64,000 bases of DNA. Origin: an uncultured Clostridia bacterium. Lineage in GTDB: Bacteria > Bacillota > Clostridia > TANB77 > CAG-465. The stretch lies in the NCBI GenBank assembly GCA_949106495.1, contig CARYZD010000002.1, forward strand, positions 62,001 to 126,000. The letters are read 5' to 3'. Below, piece by piece: positions 17,322-26,275 of this stretch. The notes beneath the pieces are model-generated. The model ran no database searches. It saw only the letters and a program-made list of their open reading frames with translations, and had not been told where the DNA came from. Position 1 is the first letter of the stretch. Every line of letters starts with the position of its first letter. Position numbers and translations under genes: made by a program.

Positions 17322-17522
17322 ATGTGTAATGGAACTTCTAATAATATTATTCTTGTAGCAACAACAATATCTCTTTGGATTTTTAATAATCTTTCAAGTG
17401 ATACAATAAACTATTTAGCAAACTTATTACAAACTATAGGTCAAAATCTCTCTAGCATGTTATCTGTTGATACATGTACAGAAAACAGTGGTAGCAATAA
17501 TATTGATATTTCTAATAAATAG
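17322..17522 (+). CDS. Small hydrophobic protein, DUF6774-like
   Basis: 66 residues, start after ATAGGTGATACT. A hydrophobic N-terminal half (IILVATTISLWIFNNL) is followed by SSDTINYLANLLQTIGQNLSSML and a polar tail. It recalls short clostridial proteins with a pattern like SxDELxLLAxxFxQLGDTLxTI (DUF6774), from memory only. Function unknown. It has its own terminator and diverges from ymdB, sharing a 114-base promoter region with it. Confidence 0.5.
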   Translation: MCNGTSNNIILVATTISLWIFNNLSSDTINYLANLLQTIGQNLSSMLSVDTCTENSGSNNIDISNK

Positions 17523-17556
17523 AAAAAATAGCCGTTTAACGACTATTTATTTTAAA
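17522..17556. terminator. Bidirectional terminator
   Basis: AAATAGCCGTT/AACGACTATTT hairpin between convergent genes, with A/T tracts on both sides; it overlaps the last codons of the minus-strand gene. Confidence 0.65.
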
Positions 17557-17919
17557 GCAAAACTTACTCCATTTTTGTCCAATTGTTCAAAAAAACCTGG
17601 ATCACTTCCTGAAACTCCATCGATTTCGATTCCAATTTCTCTGTAATCATCTCTAGATTCGATGTGTCTCTTTTTGAAGTATTTTTCAACATCAATTGTT
17701 TTTCCATCTTCTTGACTATTAGAGAATTCTATCTTAATTGGTGTTTGTATTAGTAGTCTATATAAAGCTTCCTTCATATATGGTTCTCTAAGCCCGTGTT
17801 TTTACCAATTTGTCAAAAATAAATTTCTGTGAAAATTCCCTACCATCTCCAAGTACAATGTTTTTCTTTCTTGTGTCTTTTTGACGTGCATCATCAAATC
17901 TTTCATCATCAAATTCCAT
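17547..17919 (-). CDS. Hypothetical soluble protein read through a +1 frameshift at CGG
   Basis: Start ATG 17919 with AAAGGAGGA. The first 41 codons (MEFDDERFDDARQKDTRKK, then IVLGDGREFSQKF) run to CGG at 17794-17796, and TAG comes 2 codons later. Skipping the C gives VKTGLREPYMKEALYRLL and an uninterrupted frame to 17547, in total 123 residues, acidic and without membrane segments. The downstream ORF alone starts at an ATG without SD. A strong promoter lies upstream. I do not recognise the family. Confidence 0.7.
17794..17796 (-). other. CGG +1 frameshift site 3
   Basis: Codon 42, in frame from 17919. Zero frame: ACA CGG GCT TAG. Skipping C: ACA GGG CTT AGA GAA. Confidence 0.8.
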
Positions 17920-17983
17920 GATTAATATTCCTCCTTTATTTACAATATTTATGTAAATTAAAATATAACTAACTTACCTATAC

Positions 17984-18012
17984 ATTATAACACGATAATT
18001 TAATGATGTCAA
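17984..18012 (-). promoter_or_regulatory. SigA promoter of the 17.9 kb gene
   Basis: Minus strand TTGACA (18012-18007), 17-base spacer, TATAAT (17989-17984). Confidence 0.8.
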
Positions 18013-18116
18013 ATAGTAGAACATTCTTTTTATAAATTCCCGAAGGGATTTATTTTTAAAAATTATATTGTAGTTCACAAATAATATATTTAACAATTAA
18101 TTATTTAAAATAAAAA

Positions 18117-18142
18117 CGCAGGAATTTTACCTGCGCTTTTTG
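18117..18142 (-). terminator. Terminator of the 18.2 kb gene
   Basis: CGCAGG/CCTGCG stem with AAAATT-type loop, T5 on the minus strand and CTTTTTG on the plus. Confidence 0.75.
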
Positions 18143-18175
18143 TTTCCTTTTCCATTCATCGATTCAGCTGAAGGC

Positions 18176-18589
18176 CTATTTTTTCAGACTTACATCGGCA
18201 CTGATGCTCCTGTAGCTAAGATATCTGTTTTCTACCTGATTCTCATGCACTTGGCACCTTATTGTCAAATATTGTCCTGGTGTCATAATGTAGACATCAA
18301 AGTTATTTGTAGTTACAATTGGAGCTATATGCTCCCCATTTCTTTCTGTTTCTACATTGGTTTCAACGAATCTCTTACCTACTTTGTTAACAAAAACAGT
18401 CTTGCATTCTGCATCTGGGCTTAATATGCACTTATCCTTAAAATTACGAACGATAAATTCCTTCGCAATCTTTAACTTGATAATAGCCTTTTCCCGTAGC
18501 GTTTCTGTTAAACTACGCATGCAGCTTCGCTCAGTAATACTGTAATAGTTTTCTCCTACATCGATAAAATAATAATTTAAATTAAGCAT
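18176..18589 (-). CDS. Hypothetical protein with foreign codon usage
   Basis: 137 residues, SD AAAGGAGAAGAGG, no TM. I do not recognise it. Codon choice is unlike all neighbours: many AAG, ATC, AGC, GAG, plus CGA and one in-frame CGG (18494-18496, in ETLREKAIIK) that must be read as Arg, because skipping its C leads to a stop 8 codons on. GC is visibly higher. This points to recent transfer from a host with standard CGG use (inference). It has its own promoter and terminator. Confidence 0.6.
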   Translation of the reverse strand: MLNLNYYFIDVGENYYSITERSCMRSLTETLREKAIIKLKIAKEFIVRNFKDKCILSPDAECKTVFVNKVGKRFVETNVETERNGEHIAPIVTTNNFDVYIMTPGQYLTIRCQVHENQVENRYLSYRSISADVSLKK

Positions 18590-18647
18590 TAGTCCTCTTC
18601 TCCTTTCTTAAATTATTAATTGGATCAACTACCTTCTATCTGTTTAT

Positions 18648-18675
18648 ATTATAACATTTTTCGCACACCTGTAAG
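18648..18675 (-). promoter_or_regulatory. Promoter of the 18.2 kb gene
   Basis: Minus strand CTTACA (18675-18670), 16-base spacer, TATAAT (18653-18648). Confidence 0.6.
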
Positions 18676-18819
18676 TAAAGATAAAGTGTGTATATTGTGA
18701 AAATTATGTGATAGCACTTCTTAAGTAGCTGATTTTTCTATATTTTTGGATTTTTTAGTTGTGGTTCACAAATGATATTATGCATAGTTTTTTAAAGTTT
18801 TTTAGCTTTAATATAAAAA

Positions 18820-18855
18820 GAATAGCCAGTTTAAAACTAACTATTCTTGATTCCT
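18820..18855 (-). terminator. Terminator of the pilus locus
   Basis: AAGAATAGTTAGTTT/AAACTGGCTATTCTT hairpin with T5 on the minus strand, right after the last sortase gene. The rest of 18590-18868 holds only the promoter listed above. Confidence 0.75.
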
Positions 18856-18868
18856 TTTACAATTTTAT

Positions 18869-19867
18869 TTAATTTTTTCTTTTGATTTTTGTCTCTGCTA
18901 TTCTATATTTTCCAACAATCGATTTTGTAAATTCTACTTTTTCCTCTTCTCCTATTGTATTCTCCTGTAATACTATAGATGTCACTAAATGCAATGGATG
19001 TATAACTGTATAAAGAGAATACGTTTTATCAGGTATAAATGTTATATATATCTTTCTTTTCTTATTATTCTTCTTTTTAGTAATAGTTATAGTAATTATT
19101 ATAGCAATTATACTAATTAAAATCATATATGGATAATATTGTTTTATAAAGTTAATAATTTTATCTTTTCTACTTAATACTTCTTCTATTTTTTCTATTT
19201 TTCTACCAGTTACAACCAGTCTGTACGTGTTAATTCCCTTGGGTGTACATGTAACTAATGTTACTAATGTTTCATCGTCTATAATTTGTAAACTTTCTGT
19301 TTCATATGGTAATACAATTTTAATATCTGCAACTTGATAATATGTAATATCTCCCATATACTCTATTTGGAATTCATCTTCAATATTTACTTTATCTAAA
19401 TCATCTAATATTTTTGCCCTAGTAAGACCACTGTGGCCAGCAAGAACACAATGTGTATTATTTTGACCAGTTGGATAAGATGTGTTATCTAAATGAACTA
19501 CACCTTTTTCAAGATTGTTTTCTTCCAAACCATCATATATAGGCAAATCTACATTAATAACTGGTATAATTAAATTTCCAACTACGTTTCCTGCTTTTAA
19601 AAAGTCAAATGAACTAACTCCTGAATTTGACTGTTGTATTTCCTCTCCCATGCTTACTATAGGTTTTTCATCTGATAATTTATCATTATAATCTGACAAC
19701 TCTTTTTGCTTATTTTTTTTTTCTTCTTCAGACATATTAGATATTTCACTTTTATAATTATATACTGCTGTAGTTTGGTTAAAATACGAGATTAATCTTA
19801 ATACAAATGGAAATATAAAAATTAGAAATCCAATAGCAAATAAAATTTTAGTAAAATTCTTTTTCAT
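18869..19867 (-). CDS. Class C sortase with C-terminal extension
   Basis: 332 residues. N-terminal TM (about 8-30), class C-type coiled region, then the sortase barrel with His in VLAGHSGLT, catalytic Cys in LVTCTPKG and Arg in TYRLVVTG. A second TM (about 248-268) is followed by about 60 extra residues on the cytoplasmic side, longer than usual for class C. Class C enzymes polymerise pilins through a Lys-Thr isopeptide. It begins 2 bases after the preceding sortase gene and is co-transcribed with it. Confidence 0.92.
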   Translation of the reverse strand: MKKNFTKILFAIGFLIFIFPFVLRLISYFNQTTAVYNYKSEISNMSEEEKKNKQKELSDYNDKLSDEKPIVSMGEEIQQSNSGVSSFDFLKAGNVVGNLIIPVINVDLPIYDGLEENNLEKGVVHLDNTSYPTGQNNTHCVLAGHSGLTRAKILDDLDKVNIEDEFQIEYMGDITYYQVADIKIVLPYETESLQIIDDETLVTLVTCTPKGINTYRLVVTGRKIEKIEEVLSRKDKIINFIKQYYPYMILISIIAIIITITITKKKNNKKRKIYITFIPDKTYSLYTVIHPLHLVTSIVLQENTIGEEEKVEFTKSIVGKYRIAETKIKRKN

Positions 19868-19869
19868 AT

Positions 19870-20727
19870 CTATTTCTTTCTCCTATGTATATAGCTAATA
19901 CTATTTAGTATTATTAGTATAATTATAACTACTAAAATTATAATAAATAGTCTAATTTTTGCTTTAATAAATTTGATAATTAAATCTAATTCTGTATACT
20001 CTTTTAATTCTTCTTCATTATTAGTTTTTATATCAGATTCTTCAACAATATTTTCATCTATAACTCTTTCACCAGTTATTAATAGTCTATGTGTATTAAT
20101 GGTTTTAGGAGTACATGTAACTAGTGTTACTAAACATCTTCCATCTTCTACCTTTATACTACTTGTATCATCTGGTAAGACAATACTCTCATTAGTAATT
20201 CTATATTTACTCTTTTCTCCATAAAATGTAATATAAAATTCATCATCTGAATTTAATTTATCTAAATTATCAAAAATCTCAGCCTCATAAATTCCTGTAT
20301 GCCCTGCAAGAACTGAGTGTGTATTTGTTCTTCCGTTAGGTAAAGATGTATTTTCCATATGTGCTACACCTTTAGTCAAATTATTAACGGTAACACCTTC
20401 ATATATAGGAAGTTCCAAATTAATTTTTGGTATACTAATATATCCCATCATTTCGCCTAATTCTAAAAAATTATATGCACTTTCTAAATCATAATTTACT
20501 AAATTTGAATCTATAATTGCTGTTTCAAGAGAATTAGCTTTATTAAACTCTTCTGCTTGCCTTTGCTTTTCTTTTAGTTCTTCTTCTTTCATTAATGAAA
20601 GTTCTTTTTTATAATCATAAATACTTTCTGTCTGATTTTTAAATGCTAAATATTTTGAATATATTGGATATACAATACAAAAAATTCCAATTATATATAA
20701 TATTATTTTTATAACTTTTATCTTCAT
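19870..20727 (-). CDS. Class C sortase
   Basis: 285 residues. N-terminal TM (about 5-24), coiled segment (YDYKKELSLMKEEELKEKQR), barrel with His in VLAGHTGI, Cys in LVTCTPKT and Arg in THRLLITG, and a C-terminal TM followed by HRRKK. It is clearly related to the next gene. Having two class C enzymes for one pilin gene suggests separate polymerising and subunit-attaching roles, or redundancy (inference). SD AGGTG. Confidence 0.93.
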   Translation of the reverse strand: MKIKVIKIILYIIGIFCIVYPIYSKYLAFKNQTESIYDYKKELSLMKEEELKEKQRQAEEFNKANSLETAIIDSNLVNYDLESAYNFLELGEMMGYISIPKINLELPIYEGVTVNNLTKGVAHMENTSLPNGRTNTHSVLAGHTGIYEAEIFDNLDKLNSDDEFYITFYGEKSKYRITNESIVLPDDTSSIKVEDGRCLVTLVTCTPKTINTHRLLITGERVIDENIVEESDIKTNNEEELKEYTELDLIIKFIKAKIRLFIIILVVIIILIILNSISYIHRRKK

Positions 20728-20759
20728 AAAAACACCTATTTAAATTATATCGTAAAATA

Positions 20760-20794
20760 AAAAGAATAACTAGTCTTAAACTAATTATTCTTTA
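20760..20794 (-). terminator. Hairpin between pilin and sortase genes
   Basis: AAAGAATAATTAGT/ACTAGTTATTCTTT with T5 on the minus strand. As a leaky terminator it would give much pilin mRNA and less sortase mRNA, the usual ratio for pilus loci. Confidence 0.7.
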
Positions 20795-20805
20795 AATAAA
20801 ATTAA

Positions 20806-22551
20806 TTATTCATTTACTTTTTGTTTTTTTATTGATCTAGCTATAACTATAAATGCAACACCAAGTACTGTAAGTATGATTGTTCCCATTCCACCTGTTA
20901 ATGGTAGATTAATTGGTTTCTTGTTTATAACTTCTACATCTACTGTATGAGAAGTACCACTTACTGATACTTTTACTGGTTTACCTAATAATGTATAAGC
21001 TTTAGTTTCTCCATTTTCTACAAATGTTGGAGCTTGTGTTTCTACTAACCAGTAATCTCTTGCTGTTTCATCATCATTATACGCTATACCTTTTATTAAA
21101 GCATATCCATCATCTGCTGTTGTTACTTCAATATCACCAATTTCGTCTTGTACAAATACTCCATTTTGGGCATTTGCTTCACTTGTAGCAATTTTGAATT
21201 TAGCTCCTGATAAATTTGCTCCATCCGCATTTACTTTATGTATTTTAACACCACCAGTTACAACTTTTACTGTTTCATCTGTTGATTTTACATCAGTTTC
21301 AATAGTAGTTCCATCAACATCTACTTTGTTTGTATATGTCAATTCAGCTGTATTAGTGTTTCCTGCTGTTCCTAAAACAACATTATTCATATCTAATTTT
21401 ACATCATATGTTACTATGATTGCACTATATTTATCTATTTCTGTTGTATAGAATTCAAGTGTTAACACTTTATCTGTTTCTGTTTTTTCATAAGCTGATT
21501 CTGGTATAGTTTCAAATCCACTTTCTACAGCGCCTTTTACTACTAAATTAGTTCTTCCTGTTAATCCATCAGATAATGTATCTGTAATTTTAAATACACT
21601 CATATCTGCAATAACTGAAGGAACATCAGCTGTTACTGTAAATGATATTGGCTCATTTACATTTACACTTTCTACATCTAAGTTTTCTCCAGCTTTTTTA
21701 GCGATAGTTGGTTTTTCATTTACCATTTTAAGTTGTGCTACATCTGCTGCTGTTTCTTTTGTTCCATCTTTATGTACAACAACTGTTTTACCATTTGATT
21801 CTGCATATACATAGTCTAAGTTTGCATTGTCTATTATATATCCATCATCTGGTGTACTCATTTCAACTAATCTAAATTTTGCATCTTTTTGATTTAAAGT
21901 TATTGGAAAATCTTCTAATTTAACTTGTCCATTTTCATCTGTTGTTAAAGATAAAACTGTAGTTGCTCCCTCTGGAGTATAGTCTTCCCATACATCTTCT
22001 TCTGTACTTACTTGAACTTTAAATACTACACCTTGAATTGGCTTATCTGCTCCATCTACTTTGGTAAGTACTGCGTTTCCTGATGCAACTTGTACCTTTG
22101 GTTGTACATCTATATCATAAATCCAACCATTTCCAGCTTGGTTTGTCATTGGAACATCTACTAAAAATGACTCTGGTACTTCTGTTGTTCCTATTGGAAC
22201 TTCTACTACTGTTGCATAGTATCTTCCTAAATCTAAATTAGTAAATGCTACTTTACCATTATCCCCAGTTACTAATTCATTTACTGGAGTTTTTCCTTTA
22301 ATATAATTTTCTGCAGCGTCAACTGTTGTTATTGTAGTTCCTGCTACTTCATCCACTTTATATAATGCATATTTTACATCTTTAAGTGGAACTGTATCTG
22401 TTGAACCATTTAATTGGCTTAAAGCTGTAATGGTTACAGACCCTTTTTTACTAGTATCTACTAATGAAGCTGTTGATGCAAGTACAGTATTTGTTACTGT
22501 AACAACAACTAACATTAGAAATAAAGCTAGTGAAATTTTACTTTTTTTCAT
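20806..22551 (-). CDS. LPxTG pilus backbone protein (Cna-B / isopeptide type)
   Basis: 581 residues. Signal peptide 1-25; pilin-like domains with the Lys of VQPKVQ in the position of the pilin motif; a D2-type isopeptide domain (VNEPISFTVTADVPS) with ITDTLSDGLTG; a C-terminal Cna-B domain with the E-box YWLVETQAPT; sorting signal LPLTGG near 549, TM helix and KKQK tail. The sequence suits a covalent surface pilus built by the two downstream sortases. SD AAAGGGAG. No separate tip or base pilin is in the window. Confidence 0.88.
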   Translation of the reverse strand: MKKSKISLALFLMLVVVTVTNTVLASTASLVDTSKKGSVTITALSQLNGSTDTVPLKDVKYALYKVDEVAGTTITTVDAAENYIKGKTPVNELVTGDNGKVAFTNLDLGRYYATVVEVPIGTTEVPESFLVDVPMTNQAGNGWIYDIDVQPKVQVASGNAVLTKVDGADKPIQGVVFKVQVSTEEDVWEDYTPEGATTVLSLTTDENGQVKLEDFPITLNQKDAKFRLVEMSTPDDGYIIDNANLDYVYAESNGKTVVVHKDGTKETAADVAQLKMVNEKPTIAKKAGENLDVESVNVNEPISFTVTADVPSVIADMSVFKITDTLSDGLTGRTNLVVKGAVESGFETIPESAYEKTETDKVLTLEFYTTEIDKYSAIIVTYDVKLDMNNVVLGTAGNTNTAELTYTNKVDVDGTTIETDVKSTDETVKVVTGGVKIHKVNADGANLSGAKFKIATSEANAQNGVFVQDEIGDIEVTTADDGYALIKGIAYNDDETARDYWLVETQAPTFVENGETKAYTLLGKPVKVSVSGTSHTVDVEVINKKPINLPLTGGMGTIILTVLGVAFIVIARSIKKQKVNE

Positions 22552-22832
22552 ATACTTTTTCTCCCTTTCTTTAAATTATAAAAAATGAAACTTTTTTAGT
22601 ATCATTTATTATCTAAATAACTTCACCTTACACTAATATAATACATTCTTTAACTTAATTTTTAAATCTTAATGTCACATTTTGTCTAAAATCAAGGCAA
22701 ATTAATTCATTAATATGTTTATTTTGTTACATTTTAGGCATCTTTGTCATATTAGTGTAACAACACTTATATGGTTACTATATAGTATAAATATATAACA
22801 CCAAATTGTAGCTCTACTACCTTTGGTTAAAA
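22552..22832. other. Intergenic region upstream of the pilin gene
   Basis: About 280 AT-rich bases between rny and the pilin gene. I see no ORF and no promoter close to consensus, so the pilin promoter probably needs an activator or is hard to recognise. Confidence 0.4.
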
Positions 22833-22861
22833 AAATACCCACTTAAAAAGTGGGTATTAAA
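22833..22861 (-). terminator. Terminator of rny
   Basis: AATACCCACTT/AAGTGGGTATT stem with T7 on the minus strand. Confidence 0.85.
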
Positions 22862-22865
22862 TTAA

Positions 22866-24410
22866 CTATTTTGCAAGTTCAATAGCTCTTGTTTCACGGA
22901 CAACATTTACTTTGATTTGTCCTGGATATATCATCTCTTTTTCAATTTGATTTGCTATATCACGAGCTAGTACAACGATTGAGTCATCGTCAACTTGGTC
23001 TGGTTTTACAATTATTCTAACTTCTCTACCTGCTTGGATGGCATAAGATTTATCTACACCACCATAAGAGTTACAAATTTCTTCAAGTTTTTGTAATCTC
23101 TTAATATATGTACTAACAGTTTCTTTTCTAGCACCAGGTCTTGAAGCAGAAATTGTATCTGCAATTTGAACTAGTATTGCTTCTAAAGTTCTAGGTTCAA
23201 CATCACCATGGTGTGCTTCAACAGCCCATATAACTTCATCTTTTTCTTTATATTTAGTAAGAAGTTCAACACCTAAGCTTACATGTGTTCCTTCAACATC
23301 TTGGTCAAAAGATTTACCTATGTCATGTAAAAGTCCAGCTCTTTTTGCTATAGTAACATTAAGTCCTAATTCTTCTGCAAGTAATCCACAAAGATTTGCA
23401 ACTTCAATAGAATGGTTTAATACATTTTGACCATAACTTGTTCTAAATCTTAATTTACCAAGTAGCTTTACAAGGTCAGGATGTAAGTTCATAACACCTG
23501 TCTCATATAAAGCTCTTTCTCCTTCTTCTTTAATAGTATTTTCAACTTCTACTTTAGCTTTTTCTATCATCTCTTCAATTTTTCCTGGATGAATTCTTCC
23601 GTCTGCAATAAGTCTTTCAATAGCAATTCTTGCCACTTCTCTTCTTATTGGATCAAAGCTAGATAGTACGATAACATCTGGTGTATCGTCGATTATTAAA
23701 TCTATTCCAGTTAAAGTTTCAATTGTTTTAATATTTCTACCCTCTCTACCAATAATTCTTCCTTTTAAATCATCATTTGGTAAAGATACTGTTGTAACAG
23801 TAGCTTCAGAAGTATGATCTGTTGCATATCTTTGAATAGTACTTACTAGAAGCTCTTTAGATTTTTTATCTACCTCTTCTTTTGCTCTTTCTTCTTCTTG
23901 ACGAATGTAATCTGCCATCTCTTTTGTCATATCATCTTTAAGTTCTTTCATCATTTCAACTTTAGCTTCTTCTGCACTCATCTTAGCGATTTTTCCTAAT
24001 GCCTCAATTTCTCTTTCTTTGGCATTTTCTAAATCTTTTTCTTTTTTGTTTAGTTCTTCATTTCTTTTAGTAATATTATTTTCTTTTTCTTCAATTAATG
24101 CTGCTCTTTTGTCTACTAAATCTTGTCTTTGATTAATTCTGTTCTCAAGATCTTGCATTTCTTTTTTTCTAAGCTTGGCTTCAGTTTCAAATTCATCTTT
24201 TCTTCTTATCATTTCATCTTTAGCTTGAAGTACAGCTTCTTTTTTTATTCTTTCAGCATCTAATTTACTATCGTTTACTATTTTCTCTGCTTGTTCTTCG
24301 GCTGAGCCTATTGTTGCTTCTGCAATATTTTTTCTATAATGTATTCCTACAAAAAAGAAAACAGCAGAACCTAAAATAAAGCAAACAGCCCCAACTAATC
24401 CATATAGCAT
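22866..24410 (-). CDS. rny: Ribonuclease Y
   Basis: 514 residues, normal length. N-terminal TM (about 3-22), a long coiled coil (about 35-195), KH domain with LKGRIIGREGRNIKTIE, and HD domain with AGLLHDIGKSFD carrying the metal-binding His-Asp. It starts bulk mRNA decay from the membrane in Firmicutes. SD AGGAGG. Its usual partner ymdB is displaced to 16.4 kb. Confidence 0.97.
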   Translation of the reverse strand: MLYGLVGAVCFILGSAVFFFVGIHYRKNIAEATIGSAEEQAEKIVNDSKLDAERIKKEAVLQAKDEMIRRKDEFETEAKLRKKEMQDLENRINQRQDLVDKRAALIEEKENNITKRNEELNKKEKDLENAKEREIEALGKIAKMSAEEAKVEMMKELKDDMTKEMADYIRQEEERAKEEVDKKSKELLVSTIQRYATDHTSEATVTTVSLPNDDLKGRIIGREGRNIKTIETLTGIDLIIDDTPDVIVLSSFDPIRREVARIAIERLIADGRIHPGKIEEMIEKAKVEVENTIKEEGERALYETGVMNLHPDLVKLLGKLRFRTSYGQNVLNHSIEVANLCGLLAEELGLNVTIAKRAGLLHDIGKSFDQDVEGTHVSLGVELLTKYKEKDEVIWAVEAHHGDVEPRTLEAILVQIADTISASRPGARKETVSTYIKRLQKLEEICNSYGGVDKSYAIQAGREVRIIVKPDQVDDDSIVVLARDIANQIEKEMIYPGQIKVNVVRETRAIELAK

Positions 24411-24645
24411 TTGACTATCCTCCTATCTTTTATTTATTTGTCAATGTACAATTCATTGTCAGTGTTTGTATATAAATATAATATTTCATAAGTTCATTAA
24501 TTATATATACTTGTTATTCACCTCAGATATCTTTTAATTATTTACATAAAATCAATAATTAAAAGTATCCATTAAGATTATACCTTAAAAAAACAAATAT
24601 AGCAAGTACTTATTACAATAAAATATTAAGATAAAGTAGAAAAAA

Positions 24646-24672
24646 ATCGGTAAAAATTACTTACCGATTAAT
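24646..24672 (-). terminator. Terminator of the GDPD gene
   Basis: AATCGGTAA/TTACCGATT stem with T6 on the minus strand. Confidence 0.8.
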
Positions 24673-24673
24673 T

Positions 24674-25643
24674 TTAACTAGATAATTTCTTTATCTTATC
24701 TATATATTCTTCTACTCCATATGAACTAAAATCTACAATATAATTTACTATATACAAGTTCTCCATTTTATCAAAATCATTTTCTTTTTCTATTGTAAAT
24801 GCAAGAACTGGCTTTTTAGTAAGTTCATGAGCAATTTTAACAAGTCTTAACTGAATCTTATCTAAAAACTTATTAAATCTCTTTTTTCCTTTGTATAATG
24901 ATGTCTCTATCTTTTCTAATTGATTTTTCATTTTTTTAGAAATCATCTTACAAGTCTTTTGAGATATAAAATATCTAGTTCTCATCTGCCACATTGCATC
25001 ATAATGATTTTCCATATTAATAGCATCAGTTCTAGCAATAAAGCAAATTAGTGAAATAATTCTCTCATACATATACGCCAAACTTTTAGGTGTTTTAAAA
25101 GAGTCTAAAATTGTCTTTGCTCTACATATAAGTTGACAAGTTGCCACATTTCTTAAGCGTTTTCTTGTTGAAAGCATAAAAAATGGATTAAAAGATTGCA
25201 ATATTATTTCTCCCTTATCTGAATATGAATTTAATAAATTAACAAGATTTCTTCTATATTTTGAATAAAATATATGCGCCTCTTTAGCATCAACAACAAC
25301 TCCTACTCTACCATTATTATATTTAAGTACATCTTCAAGTTTAGCTGGCGCCTTATCCTTAAGCATTTCTAACAACTCCTGATAATTATACTTATTTACC
25401 TTTACTTTTTTATTTTGCAAAATTGAAAGTACATTATCATGAGCAAGAACTGGAATGTTATCTTTTGTATTACGTATATCACATTCAAAAGGTATGTTAT
25501 TATCTATTGCAATCTTACAAGATTCAAATGAATTTTGCGAAATATCCTTATTAATTTTATTATAATGACCGATATATGCCTTTATGTGCTATAAGATGAT
25601 TATCTAATAATGAAAAATCTCTATTAAGCCTTTTAATTACCAT
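24674..25643 (-). CDS. Glycerophosphodiester phosphodiesterase-family protein read through a +1 frameshift at CGG
   Basis: Start ATG 25643 after GGGAGG. The first 24 codons end with the GDPD opening LIAHKGIY, then CGG at 25569-25571 and a stop 3 codons later. Skipping the C gives GHYNKIN and the rest of the active site: QNSFESCKIAI (usually PENS), PFECDIRNTKD (Glu and Asp metal ligands) and VLAHDNVL, then the TIM-barrel strands to 24674; 322 residues. Enzymes of this family hydrolyse glycerophosphodiesters to glycerol-3-phosphate and an alcohol. Without the shift the active site is split, so the frameshift is required for function. Confidence 0.85.
25569..25571 (-). other. CGG +1 frameshift site 4
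   Basis: Codon 25, in frame from 25643. Zero frame: TAT CGG TCA TTA TAA. Skipping C: TAT GGT CAT TAT AAT AAA. Confidence 0.87.
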
Positions 25644-25727
25644 ATATATCTCCTCCCTACATTTAAAATTTTAAATGAATATTTATTTATTCAATTGAAA
25701 AAACTATTTATATATATAAGCATTGAG

Positions 25728-25756
25728 ATTATACCATTATGTCTGAAAAATGTCAA
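25728..25756 (-). promoter_or_regulatory. SigA promoter of the GDPD gene
   Basis: Minus strand TTGACA (25756-25751), 17-base spacer, TATAAT (25733-25728), directly after the terminator of the gene before it. Confidence 0.8.
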
Positions 25757-25786
25757 AAAAAGTATCCCATTAAATTGGGATACACA
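25755..25786 (-). terminator. Terminator that includes the stop codon
   Basis: GTATCCCA/TGGGATAC stem with T7 on the minus strand. The TAA of the frameshifted 25.77-26.22 kb frame lies in its loop, which independently supports that frame as the true end of the gene. Confidence 0.8.
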
Positions 25787-26217
25787 TTTTTTCCATTTCT
25801 TGTTTATACTTTTTTATTAATAAAAGTTTATTAATTCTTTTTTGTATTCCATTAAGATCTCCACCTGGTAAAAAGTAAATCTTTTCTCTCTTTCCATATT
25901 TAGTATCCAACTCAATTGCATTAGCTTTTTTAATTAGCTCTTTTTTACAAATAGAATAGAAATGTGTTAGATTTATATAACAATATTTTTTACTACTTTT
26001 TCCACCGTATTACATTTCTATCTATTTTATAAAAATAATCTGTTGTTTTATATTTCCTACTTCTTATTGCATATAAATATACCATCTCACCTACTATCTT
26101 ATAAATAAAATAAGGTCTACCTCTTAATCTACAATCGATTTCATTTGTATCTGGGAAACGCATAAATTGCAAGTATACTACTGCTCCTTCTTTAATATCA
26201 TCTATATCTATTAACAT
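25770..26217 (-). CDS. PemK/MazF-like protein read through a +1 frameshift at CGG
   Basis: Start 26217. The first 70 codons run to CGG at 26005-26007, and TAG follows 4 codons later. Skipping the C gives GGKSSKKYCYINLTHFYSI and a clean frame of 79 codons ending in the terminator loop; 148 residues in all. The order of elements (DIKEGAVVYLQF, then RGRPYFIYKIV, then a strand with YINLTHFYSICKKEL) recalls PemK/MazF-type RNases, but similarity is weak and no antitoxin gene is beside it. It could be another SH3-barrel protein. Confidence 0.7.
26005..26007 (-). other. CGG +1 frameshift site 5
   Basis: Codon 71, in frame from 26217. Zero frame: ATA CGG TGG AAA AAG TAG. Skipping C: ATA GGT GGA AAA AGT. 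Confidence 0.87.
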
Positions 26218-26275
26218 ATTATCATCACTCCTAAAAAATTATTTTTTTGTATATAATATTTTAAAGTACTATATT

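Noticed and set aside
18140..18545. ORFs on the plus strand opposite the 18.2 kb gene
   Set aside because: No SD and no sensible domains; they mirror the minus-strand gene, which has promoter, SD and terminator.
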